DNA of 6,047 nucleotides from Candidatus Odinarchaeota archaeon (GCA_021158895.1 JAGGSW010000122.1:1-6047); one strand, 5' to 3'; shown: positions 1 through 5,092, numbered from the stretch's first letter. The notes: generated by a model not told the origin, from the letters alone. Made by a program: numbers and translations.

Positions 1-33
1 ATAAAAAGCAGCTGCAAACATATCTGACACCAT
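1..33 (-). CDS. Possible N-terminus of a leftward gene (partial, leaves the window)
   Basis: On the minus strand an ATG at 33-31 opens a frame that runs off the left edge, reading MVSDMFAAAFY. A TATA-like element (CTTTTAAAAA on the plus strand, 54-63) is centred about 25 nt upstream of this ATG, the spacing expected for a leaderless archaeal transcript starting at or next to the start codon. No ribosome binding site is needed or seen. Eleven residues do not allow any family assignment, and in AT-rich DNA a chance ATG with a TATA-like run is possible. The call rests only on promoter-to-ATG spacing and the open frame. Confidence 0.3.
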   Translation of the reverse strand, partial: MVSDMFAAAFY

Positions 34-53
34 TACATTAAGTACTTTAAAAA

Positions 54-63
54 CTTTTAAAAA
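54..63 (-). promoter_or_regulatory. TATA-like element for the possible leftward gene
   Basis: CTTTTAAAAA (plus strand) reads TTTTTAAAAG on the minus strand and is centred about 25 nt before the minus-strand ATG at 33. This fits an archaeal TATA box driving leaderless transcription. Runs of A and T are common in this region, so the support is modest. Confidence 0.3.
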
Positions 64-122
64 TTGCGGTAAATGAGTTTATAGATTGGTCTAAAATAAT
101 TTTTCTATGGTAATCTGCAGTA

Positions 123-130
123 TTTTAAAA
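123..130 (+). promoter_or_regulatory. TATA-like element upstream of the RNA candidate
   Basis: TTTTAAAA is centred at about 126.5. A transcript starting about 25 nt downstream would begin near 151-153 (TAGGGACTG), just before the first base of the long helix described for 157-259. The agreement between predicted start and predicted structure is the main reason to list it. Confidence 0.35.
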
Positions 131-150
131 GAAGAAGTAAAATTTAATCG

Positions 151-260
151 TAGGGACTGTACGTTTTGGTGGGCTCGACTTATTTTGACATTGTAATTGA
201 GGGGAGAGGGGAGGAGGGAATACCAAAAAGAGCTATATCGAGCCTCTCACCATGCACAGA
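151..260 (+). ncRNA. Candidate structured non-coding RNA (unknown family)
   Basis: The stretch is visibly richer in G and C than its flanks and can form a long helix. Bases 172-178 (GGCTCGA) pair perfectly with 238-244, and after a 3-nt bulge (245-247) bases 167-171 (TGGTG) pair with 248-252, giving 12 Watson-Crick pairs. The stem can extend outward as 157-160 with 256-259 and 162-163 with 253-254, leaving a 161/255 mismatch and a bulge at 164-166. Inside, 183-187 (TTTTG) can pair with 224-228, topped by an all-purine stretch at 199-218. A TATA-like box lies about 25 nt before 151. I see no features of tRNA, SRP RNA, RNase P RNA or a clear C/D or H/ACA RNA. The strand is inferred from the promoter, and the 3' end is not defined. 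No conservation data are available, so this is a prediction from folding alone. Confidence 0.35.
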
Positions 261-267
261 GCTGTGC
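254..267. repeat. Perfect short inverted repeat GCACAG-AG-CTGTGC
   Basis: Bases 254-259 and 262-267 are exact reverse complements with a 2-nt centre. As RNA it would fold as a 5-bp stem with a GAGC tetraloop. It overlaps the 3' strand of the larger helix (253-259), so the two folds exclude one another. It could equally be a protein-binding palindrome in DNA. Confidence 0.4.
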
Positions 268-422
268 TTACTACATGTTATCCCCTATAAATCTTTCTAT
301 TACCTTCAAAACACCTAACATAATAAATTGTAATGCCTTAAAAACGCACTTTCTACACGATTTACAACATATTTCTTGTCATAATATTAGCACAAAGGTT
401 TAATTTAGGTTTAGAAGCGTGA
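268..422. other. Intergenic stretch without a recognisable gene
   Basis: This AT-rich stretch carries no convincing coding frame. A 68-codon frame (197-403, TTG start) crosses it, but it begins inside the purine tract, lacks an upstream ribosome binding site, and translates to a sequence without recognisable domain character. The only item of note is TTAGGTTTA at 405-413, identical to the left nine bases of the iron-box-like operator at 786-799 but without the right arm. Confidence 0.5.
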
Positions 423-599
423 CATGTTTTAAACGCCTATCAACATTTTAGGAATTCTGTCGAGAAGGAACGTATTAAAACTTATGGGAAACCAGTTCTT
501 GAACAACACAAAAAGGGAAAACTTGTGGAATTGAAAAACTTCGGATTTTTAATTAGTTTAGAGTTAAATTTCTTTATTTCAATTTTGATTAACTGTTAG
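423..599 (+). pseudogene. Coding-like remnant without a start codon
   Basis: The frame beginning at 423 is open for 58 codons to TAG 597-599, bounded upstream by TGA at 420-422. Its middle part (about 456-545) reads like real protein, with charged and hydrophobic residues alternating (core VEKERIKTYGKPVLEQHKK). There is no ATG, GTG or TTG in frame before this core and no ribosome binding site. After about 545 the translation becomes low-complexity hydrophobic, as expected of AT-rich non-coding DNA. I read it as a fragment of a decayed or mobile gene. I do not recognise the family, and chance is a real alternative. Confidence 0.25.
562..594. repeat. Inverted repeat AGTTAA ... TTAACT
   Basis: AGTTAA (562-567) and TTAACT (589-594) are exact reverse complements separated by 21 AT-rich bases. 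The arms are short for such an AT-rich area, so the repeat may be fortuitous. It lies at the tail of the coding-like remnant. Confidence 0.2.
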
Positions 600-611
600 G
601 TAAGGACCTAC
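596..611. promoter_or_regulatory. Second iron-box-like inverted repeat (distal)
   Basis: TTAGGT-AAGG-ACCTAC: bases 597-601 (TAGGT) and 606-610 (ACCTA) are exact inverted repeats. The left arm TTAGGT is identical to that of the operator at 786-799, but the spacer is 4 nt rather than 2 and the last base breaks the symmetry (C instead of A). TTAGGT/ACCTAA are the half-sites of the DtxR/IdeR iron box. The site lies about 190 bp upstream of the main operator, so it could be an auxiliary repressor site or an operator for another transcript. No TATA box is obvious next to it. Confidence 0.35.
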
Positions 612-785
612 GAAAACTTTATGCTCATTTATCGATTCGATGATTGCATTTTTCTGCACAGATAATTAATCACATTAATCATAAGCTATAACATACCAAT
701 ACGTGTCATGTGACAAGAGTTTTATAGAAAGATGCTTATACCCCTTAGAAGTTGGAAAACACTTATTTTAGGGGAGTTCACTAAA
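612..785. other. Intergenic stretch with small palindromes only
   Basis: No gene is seen on either strand. Small symmetric elements are ATCGA-T-TCGAT at 631-641, a tandem ATTAATCA at 665-672 and 674-681 (9-bp period), and TGTCA-TG-TGACA at 704-715. CCCCT (741-745) can pair with AGGGG (770-774). None can be assigned a function from the sequence. Confidence 0.5.
704..715. repeat. 12-bp palindrome TGTCATGTGACA
   Basis: TGTCA (704-708) and TGACA (711-715) are exact inverted repeats around TG. It lies about 70 bp upstream of the iron-box-like operator of the repressor-feoB operon. Its size and symmetry fit a dimeric regulator site, but no known regulator is identified. Confidence 0.3.
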
Positions 786-799
786 TTAGGTTTACCTAA
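786..799. promoter_or_regulatory. Iron-box-like operator of the repressor-feoB operon
   Basis: TTAGGT-TT-ACCTAA is a perfect inverted repeat with a 2-nt centre. The arms equal the outer half-sites of the DtxR/IdeR iron box (TTAGGT...ACCTAA). It abuts the TATA element at 799-810 and covers the position where the TFB recognition element should lie. It sits about 75 bp before a gene encoding a DtxR/IdeR-type protein. The simplest reading is autoregulation: metal-loaded repressor blocks TBP/TFB binding and silences itself and feoB. The motif and its position are seen directly; binding is inferred from family knowledge. Confidence 0.7.
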
Positions 800-810
800 A
801 ATATTTAAAT
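799..810 (+). promoter_or_regulatory. TATA element of the repressor-feoB operon
   Basis: AAATATTTAAAT is a typical archaeal TATA sequence centred near 805. This predicts a start near 830 and a leader of about 45 nt before the TTG at 875. Its upstream flank is the iron-box-like operator. An alternative AT-rich element at 834-847 would place the start inside the ribosome binding site and is less likely. Confidence 0.55.
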
Positions 811-833
811 AATTAACTTTATTTTCACTATAT

Positions 834-858
834 GAAATTTAAATTTCAATTTTTGAAA
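834..858. repeat. Overlapping palindromes in the operon leader
   Basis: GAAATTTAAATTTC (834-847) is a perfect 14-bp palindrome. It overlaps the inverted repeat TTTCAA-TTT-TTGAAA (844-858). Both lie in the predicted untranslated leader, directly before the GAGGAG ribosome binding site at 863-868. They could be a second operator or a weak RNA hairpin. AT-only palindromes arise easily by chance, so confidence in a function is low although the symmetry is exact. Confidence 0.35.
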
Positions 859-874
859 TATCGAGGAGACAACT

Positions 875-1594
875 TTGATCGGCAAGGATTTAGGAGAAAA
901 AGTCGAAGAGTGCCTAGAGGTTCTATTTAGACTGGAAAAAAATAATGAACGTGTAAAAACAACGGAATTGGCTGAAAAACTAGGTTTCCCTCTTTCCTCA
1001 ATGACTGTATTACTTCAAAGACTCGCTAACATGGGTTTAGTCGAATATGAACCCTATAAAGGTGTCAGACTTACAGACAAAGGAAGAAAGGTAGCAATCA
1101 AAATAATTAGAAGACACAGACTGTCTGAAAGATTCTTAACTGACATTCTCGGCCTTGACTGGTGTGAAGTTCACGAGCACGCATGTAAACTTGAACATGC
1201 CATTACGGACAAAATCGAAGAAAAGTTGGATGAGAAACTGGGTAGCCCGGCTGTTTGCCCTCATGGTAACCCTATTCCAACTCCTAACGGAGAAATAATT
1301 TTCGAAAAAGATATCCCTCTTTCAGAGTTGCAACCCGCAGAAGAAGCCATTATCACCAGGATCATAGATGAAAATCCAGCTTTGCTTCGCCGACTTATTG
1401 CAATCGGTATCTTGCCTGGTGTCAAAATTACAGTTAAAGAAAAATCTCCACTTGGAGGAGCACTTGTTTTAAAAATAGGTGACTATGAGGTTGCATTAGG
1501 TCGCGATGTAGCTTCTAAAATATGTGTAAAAACAAGTACTGCTCCCCATAGACATAGACGTCGTATGCGTCACGGAGCAAAAAGCCGCAAATAA
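875..1594 (+). CDS. DtxR/IdeR-type iron-dependent repressor with C-terminal FeoA-like domain
   Basis: This is a metal-dependent transcriptional repressor of 239 residues. Residues about 5-75 form the winged helix-turn-helix, including TTELAEKLGFPLSSMTVLLQ. Residues about 76-140 form the dimerisation and metal-binding domain. By alignment with DtxR/IdeR the metal ligands are H81 and E85 (HRLSE), H100 (EVH), and C104, E107 and H108 (ACKLEH). Keeping the cysteine favours an Fe(II)-type sensor over MntR, which has acidic residues there. CPHGNPIP (128-135) is a family signature. Residues about 146-217 are the SH3-like FeoA domain. The tail (221-239) is strongly basic with three histidines and is unusual. 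The start is TTG at 875, chosen for GAGGAG at 863-868. The gene heads the feoB operon (26 nt to the preferred feoB start) and is probably autoregulated through the iron-box-like site at 786-799. Some manganese response cannot be excluded. Confidence 0.93.
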   Translation: MIGKDLGEKVEECLEVLFRLEKNNERVKTTELAEKLGFPLSSMTVLLQRLANMGLVEYEPYKGVRLTDKGRKVAIKIIRRHRLSERFLTDILGLDWCEVHEHACKLEHAITDKIEEKLDEKLGSPAVCPHGNPIPTPNGEIIFEKDIPLSELQPAEEAIITRIIDENPALLRRLIAIGILPGVKITVKEKSPLGGALVLKIGDYEVALGRDVASKICVKTSTAPHRHRRRMRHGAKSRK

Positions 1595-1620
1595 GTATAA
1601 TGTTGAAAGAGAGGGTCGTC

Positions 1621-3612
1621 ATGACTTCTTCAAGATGTTTTAAAGAACCAAAAGAGAGTAGTGATACTGTAAAAATATTATTGGCTGGTAATCCTAATAC
1701 TGGTAAATCTGTGTTTTTCAATAGAGTTACAGGCATAGGGGTTATTGTTTCAAATTACCCTGGCACCACTGTTGAACTTATGGAGGGGAAAACAAAATTT
1801 AATGGTAGAGAAATTACCGTTATTGATCTTCCTGGCACATATTCCCTTGGCGCTGGCTCCATGGATGAAAGAGTTGCCAGAGCAGCTATCTTGGAAGAAA
1901 AACCCGCTGTTGTTATCAATATTGTAGATGCTGCTAACCTCGAACGAAACCTATACTTAACTCTACAACTCCTTGAACTTCAAATTCCAATCGTTGTTGC
2001 ACTAAACATGGTCGATGAAGCTAGAAAAAGGGGCATCGAAATAGATCACAAAAAACTCTCTGAACTTCTCGGTGTTCCTGTCATTCCAACGATTGCAACG
2101 CGAGGTGAAGGCATTAGAGAAGTCGTAGATGCCGCTTTAAAAGTTTTTGATGGAAGACTAACAATTCGCCCCATGAAAGTACAATATGGACGAGACATCG
2201 AAGCTATAATCCACGAACTTGAAAAGATCGTAAAGAACCGTCTGAAAACACTTCCCAAGAACATGAGACCCAGAACTATTTCAATCCTCCTACTGGAGGG
2301 AGATCCTGAGATTATAGAAGAAATAAGTAAAATGGATGAAGAAGTTATAGAAATCGCCAAGAATTTTGCTAAGAAAATTGAAGAATTACACGGTGAACCT
2401 GCTAGCTTAAGAATTGCCAAGGAAAGATATGGCGTCGCCCACGGTATAGCTAAAGCCGTAACAACTAGGTATGAAAAGAAAATTTTACTTAGAGATAAAC
2501 TCGATGCTTTAACTACGAACATGTATACTGGTTTTCCCGTAATGGTCTGCGTGTGGATAGGTTTATTTTCTCTCTTACTCTACGGCGGAAGTTTTTTGGA
2601 AGAACTAATAGTCTTCGGATGGGAAGGTTATATTGCCCCTCTTATTGAAAGAGGATTGTCTTATATCATTCCTAACAATTTCATTTATCAAATCGTTAGT
2701 AGAGGTTTAATTCTAGGGTTAGAGGCAGGACTAGCTGTTGTTGTACCTTATGTAACCCTATTTTATATAGCTTTAGCAGTTCTTGAAGACACCGGTTACC
2801 TTACACGCATGGCGTATCTTATGGATAACTTTATGCATAAAGTTGGGCTTCATGGAAGAGCTATAATCCCCCTCATAGCTGGCTATGGATGCAATGTTCC
2901 CGCAATCATGGGTACAAGGGTCTTAGAAACTCGAAGAGAAAGAGTTTTAGCAGCTTTTCTCATAACCTTAATTCCTTGCTCTGCCAGAACTGTAGTTATA
3001 TTAGGTTTGATAGGCCAGTATATAGGTCTACTTGCTGTTCTTTCCATCTATGCATTAAACTTAGGTATTATTGCTTTTTCAGGCTTCTTTTTAAATCGCA
3101 TTATAAAAGGTGAAACGATTGGATTAGTTATGGAGCTTCCACCCTACCGTATTCCGCATCTAATACCTGTTTTAAAGAAAACTTGGATTAGATTTAGAGA
3201 ATTTGTATACATAGCTTTTCCACTACTTATTTTAGGTAGCTTAGTCCTTAGTGCTTTCGAATATTCCGGTGCCATTCAACCCGTTGTTTCTTTAATGAAG
3301 CCAATAGTTGTTGGAATACTTGGCCTCCCAGCCCTAACGGGAATAACATTAGTTTTCGGAGTTCTTAGAAAAGAAATGACATTAGAAATGCTTATAGTGT
3401 TATTTGGAACCACGGATTTCCTAGCAATAATGAACATAACTCAAATGATTGTTTTTACAGTAGTAGTTACACTTTACTTCCCATGTATCGCAACTTTCGC
3501 GGTTCTAGGTAAAGAGCTAGGATGGAAAACTGCCACCCTAATAGCAATATCAACAATTGTTCTAGCAATACTTATTGGAGGAATAACAAATTTCATACTT
3601 ACATACCTCTAA
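1621..3612 (+). CDS. feoB: Ferrous iron transport protein B (FeoB)
   Basis: This is a GTPase-linked inner-membrane permease for Fe(II), 663 residues from ATG 1621. The N-terminal G domain is complete: G1 GNPNTGKS (23-30), G2 YPGTT (47-51), G3 DLPG (69-72), G4 NMVD (129-132) and G5 ATRGEG (159-164). A helical spacer domain follows (about 180-285). The C-terminal half is the polytopic permease, with FeoB signatures YGCNVPAIMGTR (422-433), PCSAR (452-456), ELPPYR (505-510), RKEM (583-586) and FPCIATF (620-626), so the conserved membrane cysteines are present. The length suits a compact archaeal FeoB; E. coli FeoB is about 773 residues. ATG 1621 is preferred because GAGGG lies at 1611-1615; an in-frame ATG at 1600 would add seven residues but lacks a binding site. 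No separate FeoA gene is present; the only FeoA-like domain here is on the repressor upstream. The gene is co-oriented with the repressor and should share its iron control. Confidence 0.97.
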   Translation: MTSSRCFKEPKESSDTVKILLAGNPNTGKSVFFNRVTGIGVIVSNYPGTTVELMEGKTKFNGREITVIDLPGTYSLGAGSMDERVARAAILEEKPAVVINIVDAANLERNLYLTLQLLELQIPIVVALNMVDEARKRGIEIDHKKLSELLGVPVIPTIATRGEGIREVVDAALKVFDGRLTIRPMKVQYGRDIEAIIHELEKIVKNRLKTLPKNMRPRTISILLLEGDPEIIEEISKMDEEVIEIAKNFAKKIEELHGEPASLRIAKERYGVAHGIAKAVTTRYEKKILLRDKLDALTTNMYTGFPVMVCVWIGLFSLLLYGGSFLEELIVFGWEGYIAPLIERGLSYIIPNNFIYQIVSRGLILGLEAGLAVVVPYVTLFYIALAVLEDTGYLTRMAYLMDNFMHKVGLHGRAIIPLIAGYGCNVPAIMGTRVLETRRERVLAAFLITLIPCSARTVVILGLIGQYIGLLAVLSIYALNLGIIAFSGFFLNRIIKGETIGLVMELPPYRIPHLIPVLKKTWIRFREFVYIAFPLLILGSLVLSAFEYSGAIQPVVSLMKPIVVGILGLPALTGITLVFGVLRKEMTLEMLIVLFGTTDFLAIMNITQMIVFTVVVTLYFPCIATFAVLGKELGWKTATLIAISTIVLAILIGGITNFILTYL

Positions 3613-3692
3613 GCATTCGAAATAATGTCATTTTTAGAAAACCACATCAAGTTGTATTTCCAATTTATTTATGCAATATAGGTGATGTGATC

Positions 3693-3839
3693 TTGCAAAA
3701 AGAGAAAAGGTATCAGTGCCCTCTCTGTGGCTTTAAATTCACCGAAAAGTCAGCAAAAAAGTGCACAAAATGTCCATTAGCATCAAAGTGCAACTTAATT
3801 ATGTGTCCTAACTGTGGATACGAATTTCCCAAAATTTAG
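3693..3839 (+). CDS. Small seven-cysteine zinc-ribbon-like protein of the feo operon
   Basis: This is a 48-residue protein starting at TTG 3693, placed by the strong ribosome binding site GGTGAT at 3681-3686. It lies 80 nt after feoB on the same strand. The cysteines are C9-P-L-C12-G, C24-T-K-C27, C33, and C38-P-N-C41-G. The first and last pairs are classic zinc-knuckle halves (CPxCG), with an extra middle set (CTKCPLASKC) supplying three more ligands. It has no signal peptide or membrane segment, so it should be cytoplasmic. It could bind one or two Zn(II), or hold an Fe-S cluster or Fe(II). My impression is that similar CPxCG...CPL...C...CPNCGYE proteins occur beside feo genes in other anaerobes, but I cannot verify that here. 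A role as FeoB partner or iron/redox sensor, analogous to FeoC, is inference from position only. Confidence 0.8.
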   Translation: MQKEKRYQCPLCGFKFTEKSAKKCTKCPLASKCNLIMCPNCGYEFPKI

Positions 3840-3878
3840 TCTTTCCAATTTTCCTTCGACTAGCACTTATTGATCAAA

Positions 3879-3891
3879 TTTAGAGGCTAAA
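3879..3891. repeat. Inverted repeat TTTAG-AGG-CTAAA upstream of hypD
   Basis: TTTAG (3879-3883) and CTAAA (3887-3891) are exact inverted repeats around AGG. The element sits about 35 bp upstream of the hypD TATA box, where an activator might bind. It resembles the iron box only loosely (it lacks the GGT/ACC core), so I do not call it a DtxR site. Confidence 0.25.
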
Positions 3892-3920
3892 ACACAATTC
3901 TTATCATAACGTTGAGATTA

Positions 3921-3933
3921 AAAAAATATATAG
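3921..3933 (+). promoter_or_regulatory. TATA element of hypD
   Basis: AAAAAATATATAG holds a strong TATATA core at 3927-3932 with an A-rich upstream flank that fits a TFB recognition element. Transcription would start near 3955, giving a leader of about 30 nt. It indicates that hypD is transcribed separately from the feo operon. Confidence 0.6.
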
Positions 3934-3984
3934 ATACACACCGGTCAAGGATAATTACCCAGTTTATAGGTTGGCGAATTGAAT

Positions 3985-5088
3985 ATGGAGTTCCCAAAAA
4001 ACTTTGCCTTGTACCGAGATAGAAAACTAGCAGAAAAAGTAGCAGAAAAAATAAAGAAAATTGCAGACAGAGAGCATTTCAAATTTATGCATGTTTGTGG
4101 AACACATGAAGATACAATTTCACGTTTCGGACTTAGATCAATACTACCCGAAAACGTTAAAGTTATTGCGGGTCCCGGTTGCCCCGTATGTGTAACACCA
4201 CCTGAAGTTATTTCTGCGGCAATTGAGCTTTCCAAGCTTGATAACGTTATTCTGACAACCTACGGGGATATGGCGCACGTCCCAAGCCCAAGAGGCTCCC
4301 TTGTTCAAGCCAGAGCAAAAGGCGGAGATGTCCACATAGTTTACAGCATTATGGATGCCGTTAAGCTAGCTAATAAAAGGAAGGATAAGCAAATTGTTCA
4401 TTTTGCCATAGGTTTTGAAACAACAGCTCCATCAACAGCAGCAACTCTTCTCAACAATCCACCAGAAAACTTCTCAGTATTAACCTATCACTTGCTAATT
4501 CCACCTGCAATAGATTTCCTACTAAGCCTTGGTGAGGTTAAGTTAGATGGATTTATTCTTCCAGGACATGTTTCCACAATCATTGGCTCAAACGCTTATA
4601 AGTATATTTCAGAAAAATGGCACATTCCTCAAGTTGTTACGGGGTTTGAACCATTGGATGTCCTTGTTGGAATTTACATGTTATTGAAACAGATAAGAGA
4701 GGGTAGAACTGAGGTTGAAAATGAATATGTGCGAGCCGTCAGGCCTGAAGGCAATGTTAAAGCTAAAGAAATGATGAAAAGAGTTTTCGACGTGGTTGAT
4801 GCAAGGTGGAGAGGTATAGGCACTATACCTTGCTCAGGATTTAAACTTAAGAAAGAGTTCGAAAATTTTGATGCCAGCAAAAAATTTGAAATCACATTTG
4901 AAGAATTTAAGCAAGATTTACATCCAGGCTGCAAATGTGGAGAAATCCTCCGAGGCCTAGCACAGCCCGAAGACTGCCCACTTTTTGCTAAGGTGTGCAC
5001 ACCACTACACCCAATAGGTCCATGCATGGTTAGTAGAGAAGGCACGTGCGCAATAATCTACAAATACTCTCGATCTAAAAATAAGTAA
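3985..5088 (+). CDS. hypD: [NiFe]-hydrogenase maturation protein HypD
   Basis: HypD is the cytoplasmic Fe-S scaffold that, with HypC, HypE and HypF, assembles the Fe(CN)2CO unit of [NiFe]-hydrogenases. The protein is 367 residues from ATG 3985. Diagnostic motifs are CGTHE (C38), GPGCPVCVTP (C66, C69), TTYGDM (91-96), FAIGFETTAPSTA (140-152) and GFEPLDVL (220-227). The cysteine-rich C-terminus has C316, C318 (CKCGEILRG), C331, C338 and the GPCMVSREGTC segment with C347 and C355, which covers the [4Fe-4S] ligands. All the conserved cysteines I know for the family appear present, so it should be functional. A TTG at 3979 could extend it by two residues; neither start has a strong ribosome binding site (GGTTGG at 3969-3974 is weak). 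It has its own promoter, and no other hyp or hydrogenase gene is in the window. It implies that the organism makes a [NiFe]-hydrogenase. Confidence 0.97.
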   Translation: MEFPKNFALYRDRKLAEKVAEKIKKIADREHFKFMHVCGTHEDTISRFGLRSILPENVKVIAGPGCPVCVTPPEVISAAIELSKLDNVILTTYGDMAHVPSPRGSLVQARAKGGDVHIVYSIMDAVKLANKRKDKQIVHFAIGFETTAPSTAATLLNNPPENFSVLTYHLLIPPAIDFLLSLGEVKLDGFILPGHVSTIIGSNAYKYISEKWHIPQVVTGFEPLDVLVGIYMLLKQIREGRTEVENEYVRAVRPEGNVKAKEMMKRVFDVVDARWRGIGTIPCSGFKLKKEFENFDASKKFEITFEEFKQDLHPGCKCGEILRGLAQPEDCPLFAKVCTPLHPIGPCMVSREGTCAIIYKYSRSKNK

Positions 5089-5092
5089 GCGC

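Noticed and set aside
151..275. RNA candidate as an H/ACA guide RNA, with ACA at 273-275 after the stem
   Set aside because: No clear pseudouridylation pocket or K-turn is seen, and an ACA trinucleotide at this distance is easily found by chance.
197..403. A 68-codon frame beginning with TTG in the left intergenic region
   Set aside because: It starts inside the purine tract, has no ribosome binding site, shows no domain-like pattern, and overlaps the better-supported RNA fold.
665..681. Tandem ATTAATCA repeat as the start of a CRISPR-like or origin repeat array
   Set aside because: Only two copies of 8 bp are present in AT-rich DNA, with no further units and no spacer-like structure.
2046..2522. 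A 158-codon frame on the minus strand inside feoB
   Set aside because: It is antisense to a strongly conserved FeoB region, is rich in Ser/Leu/Ile as expected of a shadow frame, and has no promoter or ribosome binding site.
3522..3692. Longer version of the small Cys-rich gene starting inside the feoB 3' end
   Set aside because: The upstream part is an Asn/Ser-rich shadow of feoB; the ribosome binding site GGTGAT at 3681-3686 clearly places the start at TTG 3693.
3839..3857. T-rich TCTTTCCAATTTTCCTT after the feo operon as a terminator
   Set aside because: The T-runs are short and interrupted and there is no stem; archaeal termination there is possible but not supported.
3879..3891. TTTAGAGGCTAAA as a second DtxR operator before hypD
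   Set aside because: It is symmetric but lacks the TTAGGT/ACCTAA core, so it is listed only as an inverted repeat.
4674..5045. A 123-codon minus-strand frame inside hypD
   Set aside because: It is a shadow of the hypD C-terminal region, where the plus-strand frame carries the conserved Fe-S cysteines.
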